Positions 34,939-46,545 of a stretch of 64,000 nt of DNA are shown in pieces (position 1 is the first letter of the stretch; each line of letters begins with the position of its first letter). The position numbers were made by a program, and so were the translations under genes. The notes under the pieces were generated by a model. That model ran no database searches, was not told the origin of the DNA, and saw nothing but the letters and a program-made list of their open reading frames with translations. The stretch is taken from positions 186,001 through 250,000 of the forward strand of contig CACZCQ010000003.1 in NCBI GenBank assembly GCA_902779765.1, in the 5' to 3' direction. Source of the DNA: an uncultured Bacteroidia bacterium (GTDB lineage Bacteria > Bacteroidota > Bacteroidia > Bacteroidales > UBA932).

Positions 34939-37179
34939 ATGTCAATGAGAAAGTGTCTCCTAATTATTCTGGCGGTCCTGCCGTGCTTGTATTCGTGCGG
35001 GACTGCGGAACCGAGTGAAGTCGAGAGAATCGTATCCAGGCAGGAAGTGCTTTTCGCCGAACCGCCGTCAAGGATTCCGGCACCTCATTCGGTAGATGCA
35101 CCGCTGATGGGAAACGGTTATACCGGAGTCGCGCTTTCCGGACCGGCGGACAGCCTGGTGTTCCATATCGCCCGCAACGATTTCTGGAGGTTGAGGTCCG
35201 CGCATGACGAGACCTGGCCCCTGGTCCTCGGACTTGTGAGATTGTCTTTCCCCTCGTTGACAGGAGCTTCATACCGGGTGGAGCAGAGTCTGTATGATGC
35301 CACCACTACCGGCCATTTCACAAAAGGTGGACAAGGAGTATCCCTGCTGACCTATGTTGCGGCGACGGAAGATGTCATGGTAATAAGGCTGGAGTCAGAT
35401 GGCAGGGAACCCGTTGAAGGAAAAGTTACCCTGGGACAGGCTGATCCGGATGAAAGGTTCACGGATATAAGGGAAAGCGGGGTGACGCCTGAAGGCACGG
35501 GATTCATTTCGCGTGCATATTCGGATACGACGGTTGACATCCCGACGAAGGCTGCGGTTGCAATGGCGTCAGGGGCCTCTCCGGACGGTTCCTTCACGCT
35601 CAGGCCCGGCAAACCGTTGACGATAGTATGCGCCTTTTCAAGCAACTTCAAGTCCGGGGACTGTGTCCGGACGGTGATTGACAAGGCAGGTTCCCTGAAT
35701 GGCAGCCGTCAACGGCTGGCTGAAGTCAGGAAGGCCCACGAGGATTGGTGGAAAGACTACTGGAACAAGTCGTATGTCAGTATCCCTGACCCAGATATCG
35801 AGCGGCAGTATTATGTGTCGTTGTATGGCATGGCATCATGCAGCCGAGATCCTGATTTCCCCCCGCCACTTTTCGGTACCTGGATAACGAAGGAACCTCC
35901 TTATTGGATGGCTGATTACCATCTCAATTATAATCACATGGCACCCTATTATGCCCTCTACTCGGCAAACCGTATCGAGCAGGCGGATCCGTACTATGCC
36001 CCGCTTCTGGCGGCCATTCCGCGCGGAGAGTATTATTCGGAGGAGGTCACGGGCATCCCCGGCGGCATCTTGCTGCCTGTCGGCATAGGGCCTCTCGGGA
36101 TCGAGTCCACCCGTTGGTCCGCCTCCCTCGAAAGGAACCACAGGAACTGGGTCGAGCAGGGAAACATCGAGGCCGGAGGCATGTTCTGGGGACAGAAAAG
36201 CAATTCGGCTTATGCGGTTGCCAATATGGCGATGCAGTTCTACCGGACCTGGGACATGGATTACGCCCGGAAGGTATATCCTTTCGTAAAAGGCGTGGCC
36301 ACTTTCTGGGAGAAATACCTGACCCGGGACGGGGACCGTTACATAATCCTGAACGATGCGATCCATGAGGGCACCGTGGGTACCATGAACCCGATCGCTT
36401 CCCTCGGCCTGGTCCGGATGGTCATGGATACCGCCTTTGACATGAGTGAGTTCCTGGGAGTGGATGAAGACCGGAGACAGGTGTGGAAGGAGAAGAGGGA
36501 GCATCTTTCAGCTTTCCCCCTGCAGGAACGGGACGGAAAGACGGTGTTCCGTTACACTGAGAGAGGAGTCGCCTGGTGGCCAGACAATACTCTTGGCATC
36601 CAGCATATCTATCCCGCCGGACAGATCGGACTTGCGAGCGACCCGGAACTGCTGGAGATTTCCAGGAACACCATCGATTCGATGGGACGCTGGCTCGACT
36701 TCAACGGGACCAACAGTTTCTTCCCGGCCGCGGTCAGGGTGGAATATCCAGCTGACAGCATACTTTTCCATCTGAAAGAATATTCCCTGCATACCTATCC
36801 AAATGGCTTCCAGAGCGGTAACCCTCACGGAACCGAGAACTGGAGCACTGTTCCGAACACGGTAAACGAGATGCTCTGCATGGGACATCAGGACATCTTG
36901 CGCCTGTTCCCTGTATGGCCAAAGAATACCGACGCCTCCTTCCATCAGATACGGGCGGAAGGCGCTTTCCTGGTCTCTGCATCCCTTAAGGACGGTGTTG
37001 TCGGAGAAGTGACTGTCGAAAGCGAACGGGGGCATGACCTTTCAATGCTCAATCCCTGGGATGGAAAGGCGGTGGAAATCACCGGACCGGACGGAAAGAA
37101 AACCGTCTGTCAAGGTTCTGTCCTCAGGATCAAGACCGTACCCGGGGGAGTATACCGGGTGAATCCGAAAATCAGTTGA
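34939..37179 (+). CDS. Exported GH95-like glycoside hydrolase (six-hairpin family lipoprotein)
   Basis: A 746-residue predicted lipoprotein; the lipobox LYSC lies about 20 residues in. The N-terminal beta domain opens with DAPLMGNGYTGVALSG, the usual start of GH95-type proteins. A helical (alpha/alpha)6 catalytic region follows, with WMADYHLNYNHMAPYY near 317-332, and then a C-terminal beta domain. GH95 enzymes remove alpha-1,2-fucose or alpha-galactose. Assignment to GH95 proper is uncertain and catalytic residues were not confirmed. ATG 34939 or 34945 both give a signal; an earlier frame start falls in the mdh terminator. It overlaps the convergent esterase by eight bases. Confidence 0.65.
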   Translation: MSMRKCLLIILAVLPCLYSCGTAEPSEVERIVSRQEVLFAEPPSRIPAPHSVDAPLMGNGYTGVALSGPADSLVFHIARNDFWRLRSAHDETWPLVLGLVRLSFPSLTGASYRVEQSLYDATTTGHFTKGGQGVSLLTYVAATEDVMVIRLESDGREPVEGKVTLGQADPDERFTDIRESGVTPEGTGFISRAYSDTTVDIPTKAAVAMASGASPDGSFTLRPGKPLTIVCAFSSNFKSGDCVRTVIDKAGSLNGSRQRLAEVRKAHEDWWKDYWNKSYVSIPDPDIERQYYVSLYGMASCSRDPDFPPPLFGTWITKEPPYWMADYHLNYNHMAPYYALYSANRIEQADPYYAPLLAAIPRGEYYSEEVTGIPGGILLPVGIGPLGIESTRWSASLERNHRNWVEQGNIEAGGMFWGQKSNSAYAVANMAMQFYRTWDMDYARKVYPFVKGVATFWEKYLTRDGDRYIILNDAIHEGTVGTMNPIASLGLVRMVMDTAFDMSEFLGVDEDRRQVWKEKREHLSAFPLQERDGKTVFRYTERGVAWWPDNTLGIQHIYPAGQIGLASDPELLEISRNTIDSMGRWLDFNGTNSFFPAAVRVEYPADSILFHLKEYSLHTYPNGFQSGNPHGTENWSTVPNTVNEMLCMGHQDILRLFPVWPKNTDASFHQIRAEGAFLVSASLKDGVVGEVTVESERGHDLSMLNPWDGKAVEITGPDGKKTVCQGSVLRIKTVPGGVYRVNPKIS

Positions 37180-39055
37180 CGGCGAAGTTCCTGATGAAAC
37201 ATCCCTGACGGTCGCCTTTCAAAACCTTGAGTTTCAAGATGTGACGTCCAGGTCCAAGGTCATTGGCGAGGATATGGAGCCATGGAATATGGAGCCCTTT
37301 GCTCCATGGTGTGAAAGTGTCCAGCGTCGGGTATTTCTTTCCGTCAATCTCGTATGAAAGCACACCGGCATTCGGCCCGCAGGTACAGTACAGCCCGACG
37401 GCCCTGCCTTCGAATTCAAGCGTGAGCGATCCTCCGTCCTCGCAGACCAGGGTTGGTACGTGAACATATTGCTTCCTGGTGCCGGCCCCGTCAGAAGGGA
37501 CCCAGTCTTCGACGAGACGGAAGCCTTTCAGTTTGATGGCCGAAGACGGGGGGAGCAGTCTTCCGTTCTCATAATTGAATCCGTCAAGAGGAGTGATGTC
37601 AGCCTGATGAGGTTTGTATGAATATTCCGACGCAGGCCTGGTCCAACGGTCCAGCAGCTTTTCTATGGCGGCAGTGTAGATGGCGTGGCCGAACGGAGCG
37701 GGATGGGTGCCGCCGAACTTCTTCCAGTCGAATTCTCCGGCACGCATCCTGGAACTCACTTCCGAGGCAAGGTCGATCGAGTTGAGGTGATAGTGGTTGG
37801 CCACCCTCTCGTGGTTCAGTATCACGTCCGGAATCTCTCCGCTTTCAAGCATCGGGATGAACGGATCGTATATAAAATCCAGGAATATGATATCCATGAA
37901 CGGGTTTGCCCTCAAAGCGTGGCGGACGATACCTTCCATTCCCAGCACCTGCTCACGCGGACCGAAGAAATTGGTGTGGTCGTTGACTGCAGCTTCCACG
38001 AAAAGGAGGTCCGGAGTGCCTTTGCCAAGGACATCCTCCTCGAACCTGAAGGCGTGGGGTGTGGATCCAAGGGAAGATATTCCCGCATCGATAAACTTGA
38101 ATGCGGTATCTGGGAAACGCTGTCTGAGGTCGTCCTTGATCATGTCCTTCCATCCTTCCATCTCCGTGATGGAGCCGCCCAGGAATGCAACGGTCGCTTC
38201 CTTGCGGACGGTCATCGCATGGAGGGCGTTGTCCAGGTTCCCACGGATATGGATCTTCTGGGAAGAGGTATAGCCGTCAAAATGTGCCTTGAGGAAGTCC
38301 ACCACCGGTGCCGGGTCTTCCAGGCTGTGCGGATGGTGCCCGCAATCCGGCTTCACTATGACCTCCACAACGCCGCCCATGGCCTGGTAGGCATCCCTGA
38401 CCTTGTGCATGTTCTCGTCGTATGGTACTCCTGTGTCAGCCCCGCCGCAGACGGATATTATCGGTATTCCCGCTTCGGCGATCCGTGGAAGGTGGTTGAC
38501 CGCATTGCCCCTGAAACTGCTGTCCACATCCTCGTCATTTTCGCCCCATTCTTCCAGGAAGCCCTGCCAGAACTCCGGCTGATGCCTTCCGGGCCAGGAG
38601 GTGATGTCGCAAACGGGAGCATCCACATACAGGCTTGAGACAGTCTCCGGATAGGCATCCGCCCAGGCGAATGCGAAATATCCACCTCTGCTGAATCCTT
38701 CCACGACCACCTTTTCGGAGAGGTTGAAAGCCGGGACCACATAATCATAGAAAGATTTCGCAAGCTTCACTGCACGTGGACTGCCATACAGGTGGGTGAC
38801 ATCGTAATATGCGAGATGCCATCCTTCCTTCAGCAGGGCCTGGTCGACGGAAGGGAAGGCTCCGAAAAATGCGGGACGCCATATCCAGGGACGGCCGGGT
38901 GCCGCTTCCTTGGGAATAACGACCAGGGCATCACGCCCTTCAACCTTGAAATCGTAGCGGTCACAGCCCTCCCAGGAGGACTTTTCACCCGGGAAAACCT
39001 GGGCGGCCGCTGTGATGGAAAACAGGAAAGCAAGTGCTAAGAAGAAATGTCTCAT
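37172..39055 (-). CDS. Two-domain secreted esterase (alpha/beta hydrolase + SGNH hydrolase)
   Basis: A 627-residue exported protein with two hydrolase heads. The signal peptide ends near residue 19. Residues about 30-265 are an alpha/beta hydrolase with nucleophile elbow GFSRGG at 120-125 and a C-terminal GHHPHS histidine at 239-244. From about 285 an SGNH/GDSL hydrolase begins, with block I GGSIT at 293-297, AAVNDH near 355-360 and the block V GGTHPAPFGH histidine at 448-457. The last 120 residues are a beta-rich accessory domain. Both active sites look complete. It likely removes two kinds of ester from one glycan. ATG 39055 follows a TATTTTTG box by four bases. Confidence 0.82.
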   Translation of the reverse strand: MRHFFLALAFLFSITAAAQVFPGEKSSWEGCDRYDFKVEGRDALVVIPKEAAPGRPWIWRPAFFGAFPSVDQALLKEGWHLAYYDVTHLYGSPRAVKLAKSFYDYVVPAFNLSEKVVVEGFSRGGYFAFAWADAYPETVSSLYVDAPVCDITSWPGRHQPEFWQGFLEEWGENDEDVDSSFRGNAVNHLPRIAEAGIPIISVCGGADTGVPYDENMHKVRDAYQAMGGVVEVIVKPDCGHHPHSLEDPAPVVDFLKAHFDGYTSSQKIHIRGNLDNALHAMTVRKEATVAFLGGSITEMEGWKDMIKDDLRQRFPDTAFKFIDAGISSLGSTPHAFRFEEDVLGKGTPDLLFVEAAVNDHTNFFGPREQVLGMEGIVRHALRANPFMDIIFLDFIYDPFIPMLESGEIPDVILNHERVANHYHLNSIDLASEVSSRMRAGEFDWKKFGGTHPAPFGHAIYTAAIEKLLDRWTRPASEYSYKPHQADITPLDGFNYENGRLLPPSSAIKLKGFRLVEDWVPSDGAGTRKQYVHVPTLVCEDGGSLTLEFEGRAVGLYCTCGPNAGVLSYEIDGKKYPTLDTFTPWSKGLHIPWLHILANDLGPGRHILKLKVLKGDRQGCFIRNFAVN

Positions 39056-39059
39056 AGGA

Positions 39060-39067
39060 CAAAAATA
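39060..39067 (-). promoter_or_regulatory. Esterase -7 box (TATTTTTG), near-leaderless
   Basis: The minus strand reads TATTTTTG, ending four bases before the ATG at 39055. It lies back to back with the GH2 promoter at 39082. Confidence 0.6.
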
Positions 39068-39081
39068 ACGAGAAATATGCG

Positions 39082-39089
39082 TAATTTTG
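39082..39089 (+). promoter_or_regulatory. GH2 gene -7 box (TAATTTTG)
   Basis: TAATTTTG matches TAnnTTTG and lies 21 nt before the ATG at 39111. It is divergent from the esterase box 14 bases away. Confidence 0.55.
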
Positions 39090-39110
39090 TATGACCAACC
39101 AATTAATCTT

Positions 39111-41957
39111 ATGCGTAGAGTCGTCCAAATCCTGTTTGCAGCATTACTCGCTGCCGGGCTTAACGCGCAAAATGTCACCACATTCGAAATGCGTTACCTT
39201 ACCAAAGATCCAAAGGCTGACGGGGTCACTGATTTCCATGGTGATACGGAATGGTTTGATACCGAGCAGCGTGTCGATGCACTTGGACGCTATGCTGAAT
39301 ATGCTTCCAGGTTCTGGGGAGATCCCGGCCTGGACAGGCCCTTGTTCACAGATGCCGATGTCCTCGCCCGCCTGGCTGTGATCAAGCCTCAGCCCACTAC
39401 TTCAGTCCGCCGGACAATCAGGCTGGAGGAATGGAAAGCCTATGGTTACAAAGCCGGGAAGGAAAAAGATGTCAAGGCCCGTTGGGATAAGTGGACTTCC
39501 GATGGGGCGAAGTTAGATGACGGTTGTCTCGTTTTGGACGGAACTGTTGCCAGACCTGCAATCAAGAATCTTGACTGGCGTTTCAGGATAAAGGCATCGC
39601 TTCGTGGAGAGCCTTCCGGTCTCTGTGTGTCCCTTGTCACCGATGATGGCGGAACCATCGATCTGAAGACTGGTCCGCTGAAGGAGTTCGAGATATACGG
39701 AGACCTTGTCAACCACAGGATATTCCTTTCCTCTCAGGGAAAGACAATAAAGGAGATTCCATGCCCCCGCACGTCCTCGGTCAACGGTTTCTCGATAGGT
39801 GCTCCGGAAGGGAAGGCATCCGTGGAAAGCATCATGCTGTACAATTTCGCCAACCATCAGGAAGACGACAGGAGTACTCCTTATTGGACTGAAATGGTCT
39901 TTGACGAGGACTTTGAAAATGTCCCTTCCATGACTGGTTGGCAGGAAGAAGGATATGACGATTCTGCCTGGGAACTAGTGAGGCTGCCTTCACCGCACGG
40001 AGGATTCCGCGGTGCCGGCGAGGATTATTTCCTGAGGACCAAGGTCAGGGTCGGTGCATTCATGTCGGCTTCGCTGATGATGGAGACCCTTGATCCGGGA
40101 GGGGAAGTCTGGGTAAACGGCAGGCCGGCGGCCGTGCTGAACGGCCGTTTGCCCAGGAATATAGATGTATCCGGTTATCTTATTCCGGACAGCGAGAATA
40201 CCATTGCCGTGAAGGTAAAGCCATTCCATACGGACAAGACAGTGTTCCATGCCCCCAACGATCATAATTTCGGATGGTTCCTCGGGAGGACCGAACTGGT
40301 CCTCAACAGCGAATGCGGCCATATTGCGGAGGCGTTGGTCAATACGGCATCACTGGATGCCGGGAATGCTGTGCAGCACCATAAGGTAACCCTGCGGAAT
40401 GAATCTTCAGATTCTTGGAAGGGAAGCCTGGCAGTAAATTACTATCCGTGGTTCCCGGAGGAAGGACCTTGCGTTGCCGGAGTGGAATGCCCCGTGGAAA
40501 TCCGTCCGAGGGTGGATAATGCATTGAGCCTCGACATCCCCCTGGAATCGCCGCAGCTCTGGTCTTCTTCAGATCCGAGATTGTACAAGGTCGAGATTAT
40601 ACTTAAGGACGAAGACGGGAAACCCGTCGATGATTATGTGACCACTACCGGAATCCGATTCATCGAGCAAAGGAAGGGTGTGCTTTATATCAATGGCAAG
40701 CCCGAGATGCTGAACGGCGGCCAGATTTTCGGTTACCGCCTGCCTTTGGAAACGATAGCGGTGACTGTTCGTTGTCCGAACGATGAGACGGTGATGCGTG
40801 AGCTTATGATGGCAAAATCCCTGGGTAACCTCCTGCGTATCCATGTCCATGCAGAGAATGACACGCCCAGCGGCATCAATGATCCGAGATTCGCCGAGTA
40901 TGCCGATCAGCTGGGATTATACCTTATCTGGCAGACTTCCAGCTGGATAAGGGAAGGGGAGGTCTGGAATGTGGACATTGCCGATTACCCGGTCTATATG
41001 CGCCAGGTCTACAATCATCCTTCCATCGTGATGTGGGAGGCTGCCAACCATCCCAACCGGTTCAAGGAGCATGGCTTTTCCGATTCTGAAGACTATATCA
41101 ATGCGATAGTCCCGGCCATAACCGGTACTGACAGCAGCCGGCTCGTATCTCCGACATCTTTCTGGCAGCATTTGCATTACGCCAATTACGACGGGTCCCT
41201 GGATATTTACGGGAACGCCCATACGCCAAACCCTTGGCTGACTCACCGCATGATGACACGGGGAAGCCAGGATTCTTATACCGGTTACGACCACGACTGG
41301 AGCGGACTGCGGAACTACCCTTCCGGGTTCGTCAAGTCCTGCCTGGATGCCAGGGACCTCTGCTACTTCAATTTCGAGCACGAAGAATCCATAGCCCAGC
41401 CCAACTGGGAGCTTGCAAGAAAGGAGCCCTGGTACAAGGTCCCTTCATATGAGAAAAACTACGAGGTCGGCAATATCGGCCGGAATCTGGACAGTGATGA
41501 ATGGCGTGTGAGCCAGGGCTATCAGGCATTCTCGGCATGGGAATCCATGAAGCTCCAGACCCTGGCCGGAGTCAGCGGATTCTCCTGGTGTTCGCTGGAG
41601 TCCGGACCGAATATGTTCACTTACCACAAACCGCTGGTCGACCCCTTCTATGTACCCAAACTGGCCTTCCATGCCAACCGGATGGTCTTCCGGAGGATCT
41701 GGGCGGCGAGTGATGACGTCGATACCGTTTACGGGCCGGATGATTCCATCCGCCCGGTCATATTCAATATGGGGGATGCCTGCACGGCTGACCTGACTGT
41801 CGAACTCCAGAATGAGAAAGGCAGGGTGATGGAGCGCAGGACGTTCAAGAATCTGGATGTCTCTGAAGGCCGCAGCGTGACCCGTCTCGAACCATTCCGC
41901 TTCATGAGCGGTTCCGAGGGCTTCAGATTCATAGTCTATAAGCTACAAATCAAATAA
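39111..41957 (+). CDS. GH2-like exported glycoside hydrolase with altered acid/base site
   Basis: A 948-residue exported protein; the signal peptide ends near residue 19 (GLNAQN). The first 270 residues are a large N-terminal part, including a jelly-roll-like beta domain. GH2-type sugar-binding (about 290-400), immunoglobulin-like (about 405-530) and TIM-barrel (about 535-850) domains follow. In the barrel the usual W-x-x-x-N-E acid/base motif reads WEAANH (642-647), so His replaces the catalytic Glu. A candidate nucleophile remains in FNFEHEE (E756 or E758). It may be inactive or use another mechanism. It precedes the phosphodiesterase gene by four bases. Family placement is good; activity is open. 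Confidence 0.72.
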   Translation: MRRVVQILFAALLAAGLNAQNVTTFEMRYLTKDPKADGVTDFHGDTEWFDTEQRVDALGRYAEYASRFWGDPGLDRPLFTDADVLARLAVIKPQPTTSVRRTIRLEEWKAYGYKAGKEKDVKARWDKWTSDGAKLDDGCLVLDGTVARPAIKNLDWRFRIKASLRGEPSGLCVSLVTDDGGTIDLKTGPLKEFEIYGDLVNHRIFLSSQGKTIKEIPCPRTSSVNGFSIGAPEGKASVESIMLYNFANHQEDDRSTPYWTEMVFDEDFENVPSMTGWQEEGYDDSAWELVRLPSPHGGFRGAGEDYFLRTKVRVGAFMSASLMMETLDPGGEVWVNGRPAAVLNGRLPRNIDVSGYLIPDSENTIAVKVKPFHTDKTVFHAPNDHNFGWFLGRTELVLNSECGHIAEALVNTASLDAGNAVQHHKVTLRNESSDSWKGSLAVNYYPWFPEEGPCVAGVECPVEIRPRVDNALSLDIPLESPQLWSSSDPRLYKVEIILKDEDGKPVDDYVTTTGIRFIEQRKGVLYINGKPEMLNGGQIFGYRLPLETIAVTVRCPNDETVMRELMMAKSLGNLLRIHVHAENDTPSGINDPRFAEYADQLGLYLIWQTSSWIREGEVWNVDIADYPVYMRQVYNHPSIVMWEAANHPNRFKEHGFSDSEDYINAIVPAITGTDSSRLVSPTSFWQHLHYANYDGSLDIYGNAHTPNPWLTHRMMTRGSQDSYTGYDHDWSGLRNYPSGFVKSCLDARDLCYFNFEHEESIAQPNWELARKEPWYKVPSYEKNYEVGNIGRNLDSDEWRVSQGYQAFSAWESMKLQTLAGVSGFSWCSLESGPNMFTYHKPLVDPFYVPKLAFHANRMVFRRIWAASDDVDTVYGPDDSIRPVIFNMGDACTADLTVELQNEKGRVMERRTFKNLDVSEGRSVTRLEPFRFMSGSEGFRFIVYKLQIK

Positions 41958-41961
41958 CACC

Positions 41962-42852
41962 ATGAGAATCAAGCTATTTATCGTCTCCTTTATGGCCGTC
42001 CTCCTTGCGATGACGGCTTGCACCAAGAAATCGCATCAAGTTGAACACGTCTTCTTCATCGGTCTGGACGGATGGGGTGCCTACAGCGTAGAGAACTCCG
42101 ACATGACGAACACGAAGCAGATGATGGCCGATGGCGCCTGGACCCTTAAGAAGCGTACCGTGCTTCCCTCCCACAGTGCCGCTAATTGGGCTTCCATGTT
42201 TATGGGCGTAGGTCCGGAGGTCCACGGCTTCTATGAGTGCTGCTCCAAGACCCCTGACCTTGAGCCCAGACTGACGTACAAGAACGGGATTTTCCCTACC
42301 GTATTCCAGCTTCTGAGGGACAAGGAACCGGATGCGGAGATCGGCTGCCTGTTCGAGTGGAGCGGCATCAAGTACCTGATCGACACGATGTCGGTCAACC
42401 ACTATGCCCAGATTCCACAGGAAGACCTCTGCGAGGCCTCCAAGGCATACATAAAGGAAAAGAAACCCCGCCTGGCCGCTTTCATCTATGATGATCCCGA
42501 CCATGTTGGCCATGCCGCCGGCCACGACACACCTGAGTATTACAAGAAGCTCAAGCAACTTGACGGCTGGATCGGAGAGATCCTGAAGGCTATCGAAGAG
42601 GCTGGTATTATGGATAAGTCTGTCATCATCCTTACCTCCGACCACGGCGGAATCGACCACGGTCACGGCGGACGTACGATGATGGAGATGGAAACACCGC
42701 TCATCATCTATGGCAAGGGTGTAAAGAAAGGCTATTGCTTCGACGACCTGAGTGTCATGGAATATGACGTCGCCTCCACAATGGCCTCCCTTCTCGGCCT
42801 TGAACAGCCTCAGCCCTGGTTCGGCCGCAGCCTCGACCAGGTATTCGAATAA
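41962..42852 (+). CDS. Type I phosphodiesterase/alkaline phosphatase-family lipoprotein
   Basis: A 296-residue lipoprotein with lipobox MTAC near residue 20. The alkaline phosphatase-like metal sites are visible: GLDGWG near 34-39, the nucleophile region SHSAANWASMF near 69-79, the DDPDHVGHAAGHD segment near 175-187, and SDHGGIDHGHGG near 223-234. It resembles PF01663 nucleotide pyrophosphatase/phosphodiesterases more than sulfatases: there is no CxPxR sulfatase signature. It probably hydrolyses a phosphodiester or phosphate at the cell surface and is cotranscribed with the GH2-like gene. The substrate is unknown. Confidence 0.8.
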   Translation: MRIKLFIVSFMAVLLAMTACTKKSHQVEHVFFIGLDGWGAYSVENSDMTNTKQMMADGAWTLKKRTVLPSHSAANWASMFMGVGPEVHGFYECCSKTPDLEPRLTYKNGIFPTVFQLLRDKEPDAEIGCLFEWSGIKYLIDTMSVNHYAQIPQEDLCEASKAYIKEKKPRLAAFIYDDPDHVGHAAGHDTPEYYKKLKQLDGWIGEILKAIEEAGIMDKSVIILTSDHGGIDHGHGGRTMMEMETPLIIYGKGVKKGYCFDDLSVMEYDVASTMASLLGLEQPQPWFGRSLDQVFE

Positions 42853-42858
42853 GGATTG

Positions 42859-45031
<2,173 letters not shown>

Positions 45032-45045
45032 AAACTATCTGTTGG

Positions 45046-46533
45046 TTAATTGTTCAATACCGGCTCCGGAGGGAGTTCGTCGTAATATATTCCAGTGTGT
45101 CTGGGATCCTTCACCTGCATGTCCCAGCCGACCTGCCTAAGGTGGCTCAGGAACTGATGGCGCCCTGCGTGGTTCTCGGCACCGGCGTTCCAGGCGGAAT
45201 TCGCCAAAGTAAGGTAAATGTTGACCAGGTCTTCCCCGAAATAGTGGTGCCACAGGGTCCCGAGGATTCCGTCAGCCTTTCCGCCCCGGGCGCTCAGACC
45301 CTGCGCCCTTATCCCTCCACGGTCCAACCACGGGCAGGTCAATGTCTTGAATCCCAGGGATTTGAAATACTCGAGAGTGGGATATTCCTCCTTCGCTCCA
45401 CCGTAGAACCAGTCGCAGATGATGATGTCCCTCGGGAAGTCCAGGAAGCCCGCGGCTGTTTCCGGAGTTCCGTTTGCATAGAAACCGTTCCATCTCGGAT
45501 CGCCTCTCTGTAGGAGCATGTCGTGCCACATCATAGTCCTGGCTCCGTTGGCCCTTACGGCCTCGTTCATCGCCTTGATGTGGTTCAGGAACAATTCGGA
45601 ATACGGTATGCCGATACAATCCGGACAGCTTGGCGCCTCAGCCTCGTCGCCTCCTATATGGAAGAAGGGCGGATTTCCGAATGCCTCGAGCTGTTCTCCG
45701 ATCAAGGCTGTGAGCAGTTTACGTGCTTCAGGGTTGGAAAGGCACCAGTTCCACCCTGCTGACGGTTCGAAGAGGGGCTGGTATTCTGGATTGATGTCGA
45801 GCGCGGCATGCTTTCCTGCGCCATCCCTGCTCATCGTGGCGTGTCCGAACACATTGATCTGGGGAATCAGGGTGATACCCAGGTCGTCTGCAATGGCCTT
45901 GATCCTGGCAACTTCCTGCTTGGTCATCGTGCCGTCCGGCCAGCCGTACCAGGGAGCGATGTCGCTCCGGAACGATCCCCAGGACTCGATGACGGCATAA
46001 TTCATCTTGTAATACGCCGCCATCCTGACGAGACGTTCCACTTCCCAGGCTTCGGTCTCGTGGAACCAGCAGATATGTATACCCCTGAATGCCAATGCGG
46101 GACTGTCCTTGATTACGCTCTTCGGAACTATCCAGCCCTCTACCTTCACGGTCCCTCTTTTCGGGATCGCTATCTGCCTAAGGGAATAAAGGGCATATCT
46201 GACCCCCTGGAGAGTTCCGGCATTGATTTCGACGCCTTTTTCACTAACCGTCAGTTCATAATCCTCCGGTCCGAGACCGGACTTTTTCAGGGACGAAACC
46301 TTCACTGCCGGAGCATACGCCCCATACCATTCCTCAAGATGGCTTGTCGCCCACTGCCCTGCCGATCTGTCAGGACATCCTATCCGGACGGTTTCAAGGG
46401 GACAGTACTCGGTCGGTGAAATCTCGCAGCTCGCAGGCTCCGGGCAGACCGACGGAGCGACCATCGCAGGCGGTGCTCCGAACAATCCTGTCGTCAGGCC
46501 TAACGCTGTAATGAAGGCTGTTATCTTCTTCAT
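45046..46533 (-). CDS. GH20 beta-N-acetylhexosaminidase
   Basis: A 495-residue exported GH20 enzyme. A signal peptide of about 19 residues is followed by the GH20b N-terminal domain (about 35-150) and the TIM barrel. The barrel carries RGIHICWFHET near 156 and the catalytic Asp-Glu pair in HIGGDEAEAP near 291-300. These enzymes remove terminal GlcNAc or GalNAc from glycans through substrate-assisted catalysis. It lies 12 bases after the aldo/keto reductase gene and before the serine hydrolase. Its presence suggests that host-type or chitin-like glycans are targets. Confidence 0.9.
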   Translation of the reverse strand: MKKITAFITALGLTTGLFGAPPAMVAPSVCPEPASCEISPTEYCPLETVRIGCPDRSAGQWATSHLEEWYGAYAPAVKVSSLKKSGLGPEDYELTVSEKGVEINAGTLQGVRYALYSLRQIAIPKRGTVKVEGWIVPKSVIKDSPALAFRGIHICWFHETEAWEVERLVRMAAYYKMNYAVIESWGSFRSDIAPWYGWPDGTMTKQEVARIKAIADDLGITLIPQINVFGHATMSRDGAGKHAALDINPEYQPLFEPSAGWNWCLSNPEARKLLTALIGEQLEAFGNPPFFHIGGDEAEAPSCPDCIGIPYSELFLNHIKAMNEAVRANGARTMMWHDMLLQRGDPRWNGFYANGTPETAAGFLDFPRDIIICDWFYGGAKEEYPTLEYFKSLGFKTLTCPWLDRGGIRAQGLSARGGKADGILGTLWHHYFGEDLVNIYLTLANSAWNAGAENHAGRHQFLSHLRQVGWDMQVKDPRHTGIYYDELPPEPVLNN

Positions 46534-46545
46534 CTTTGTCGGACT

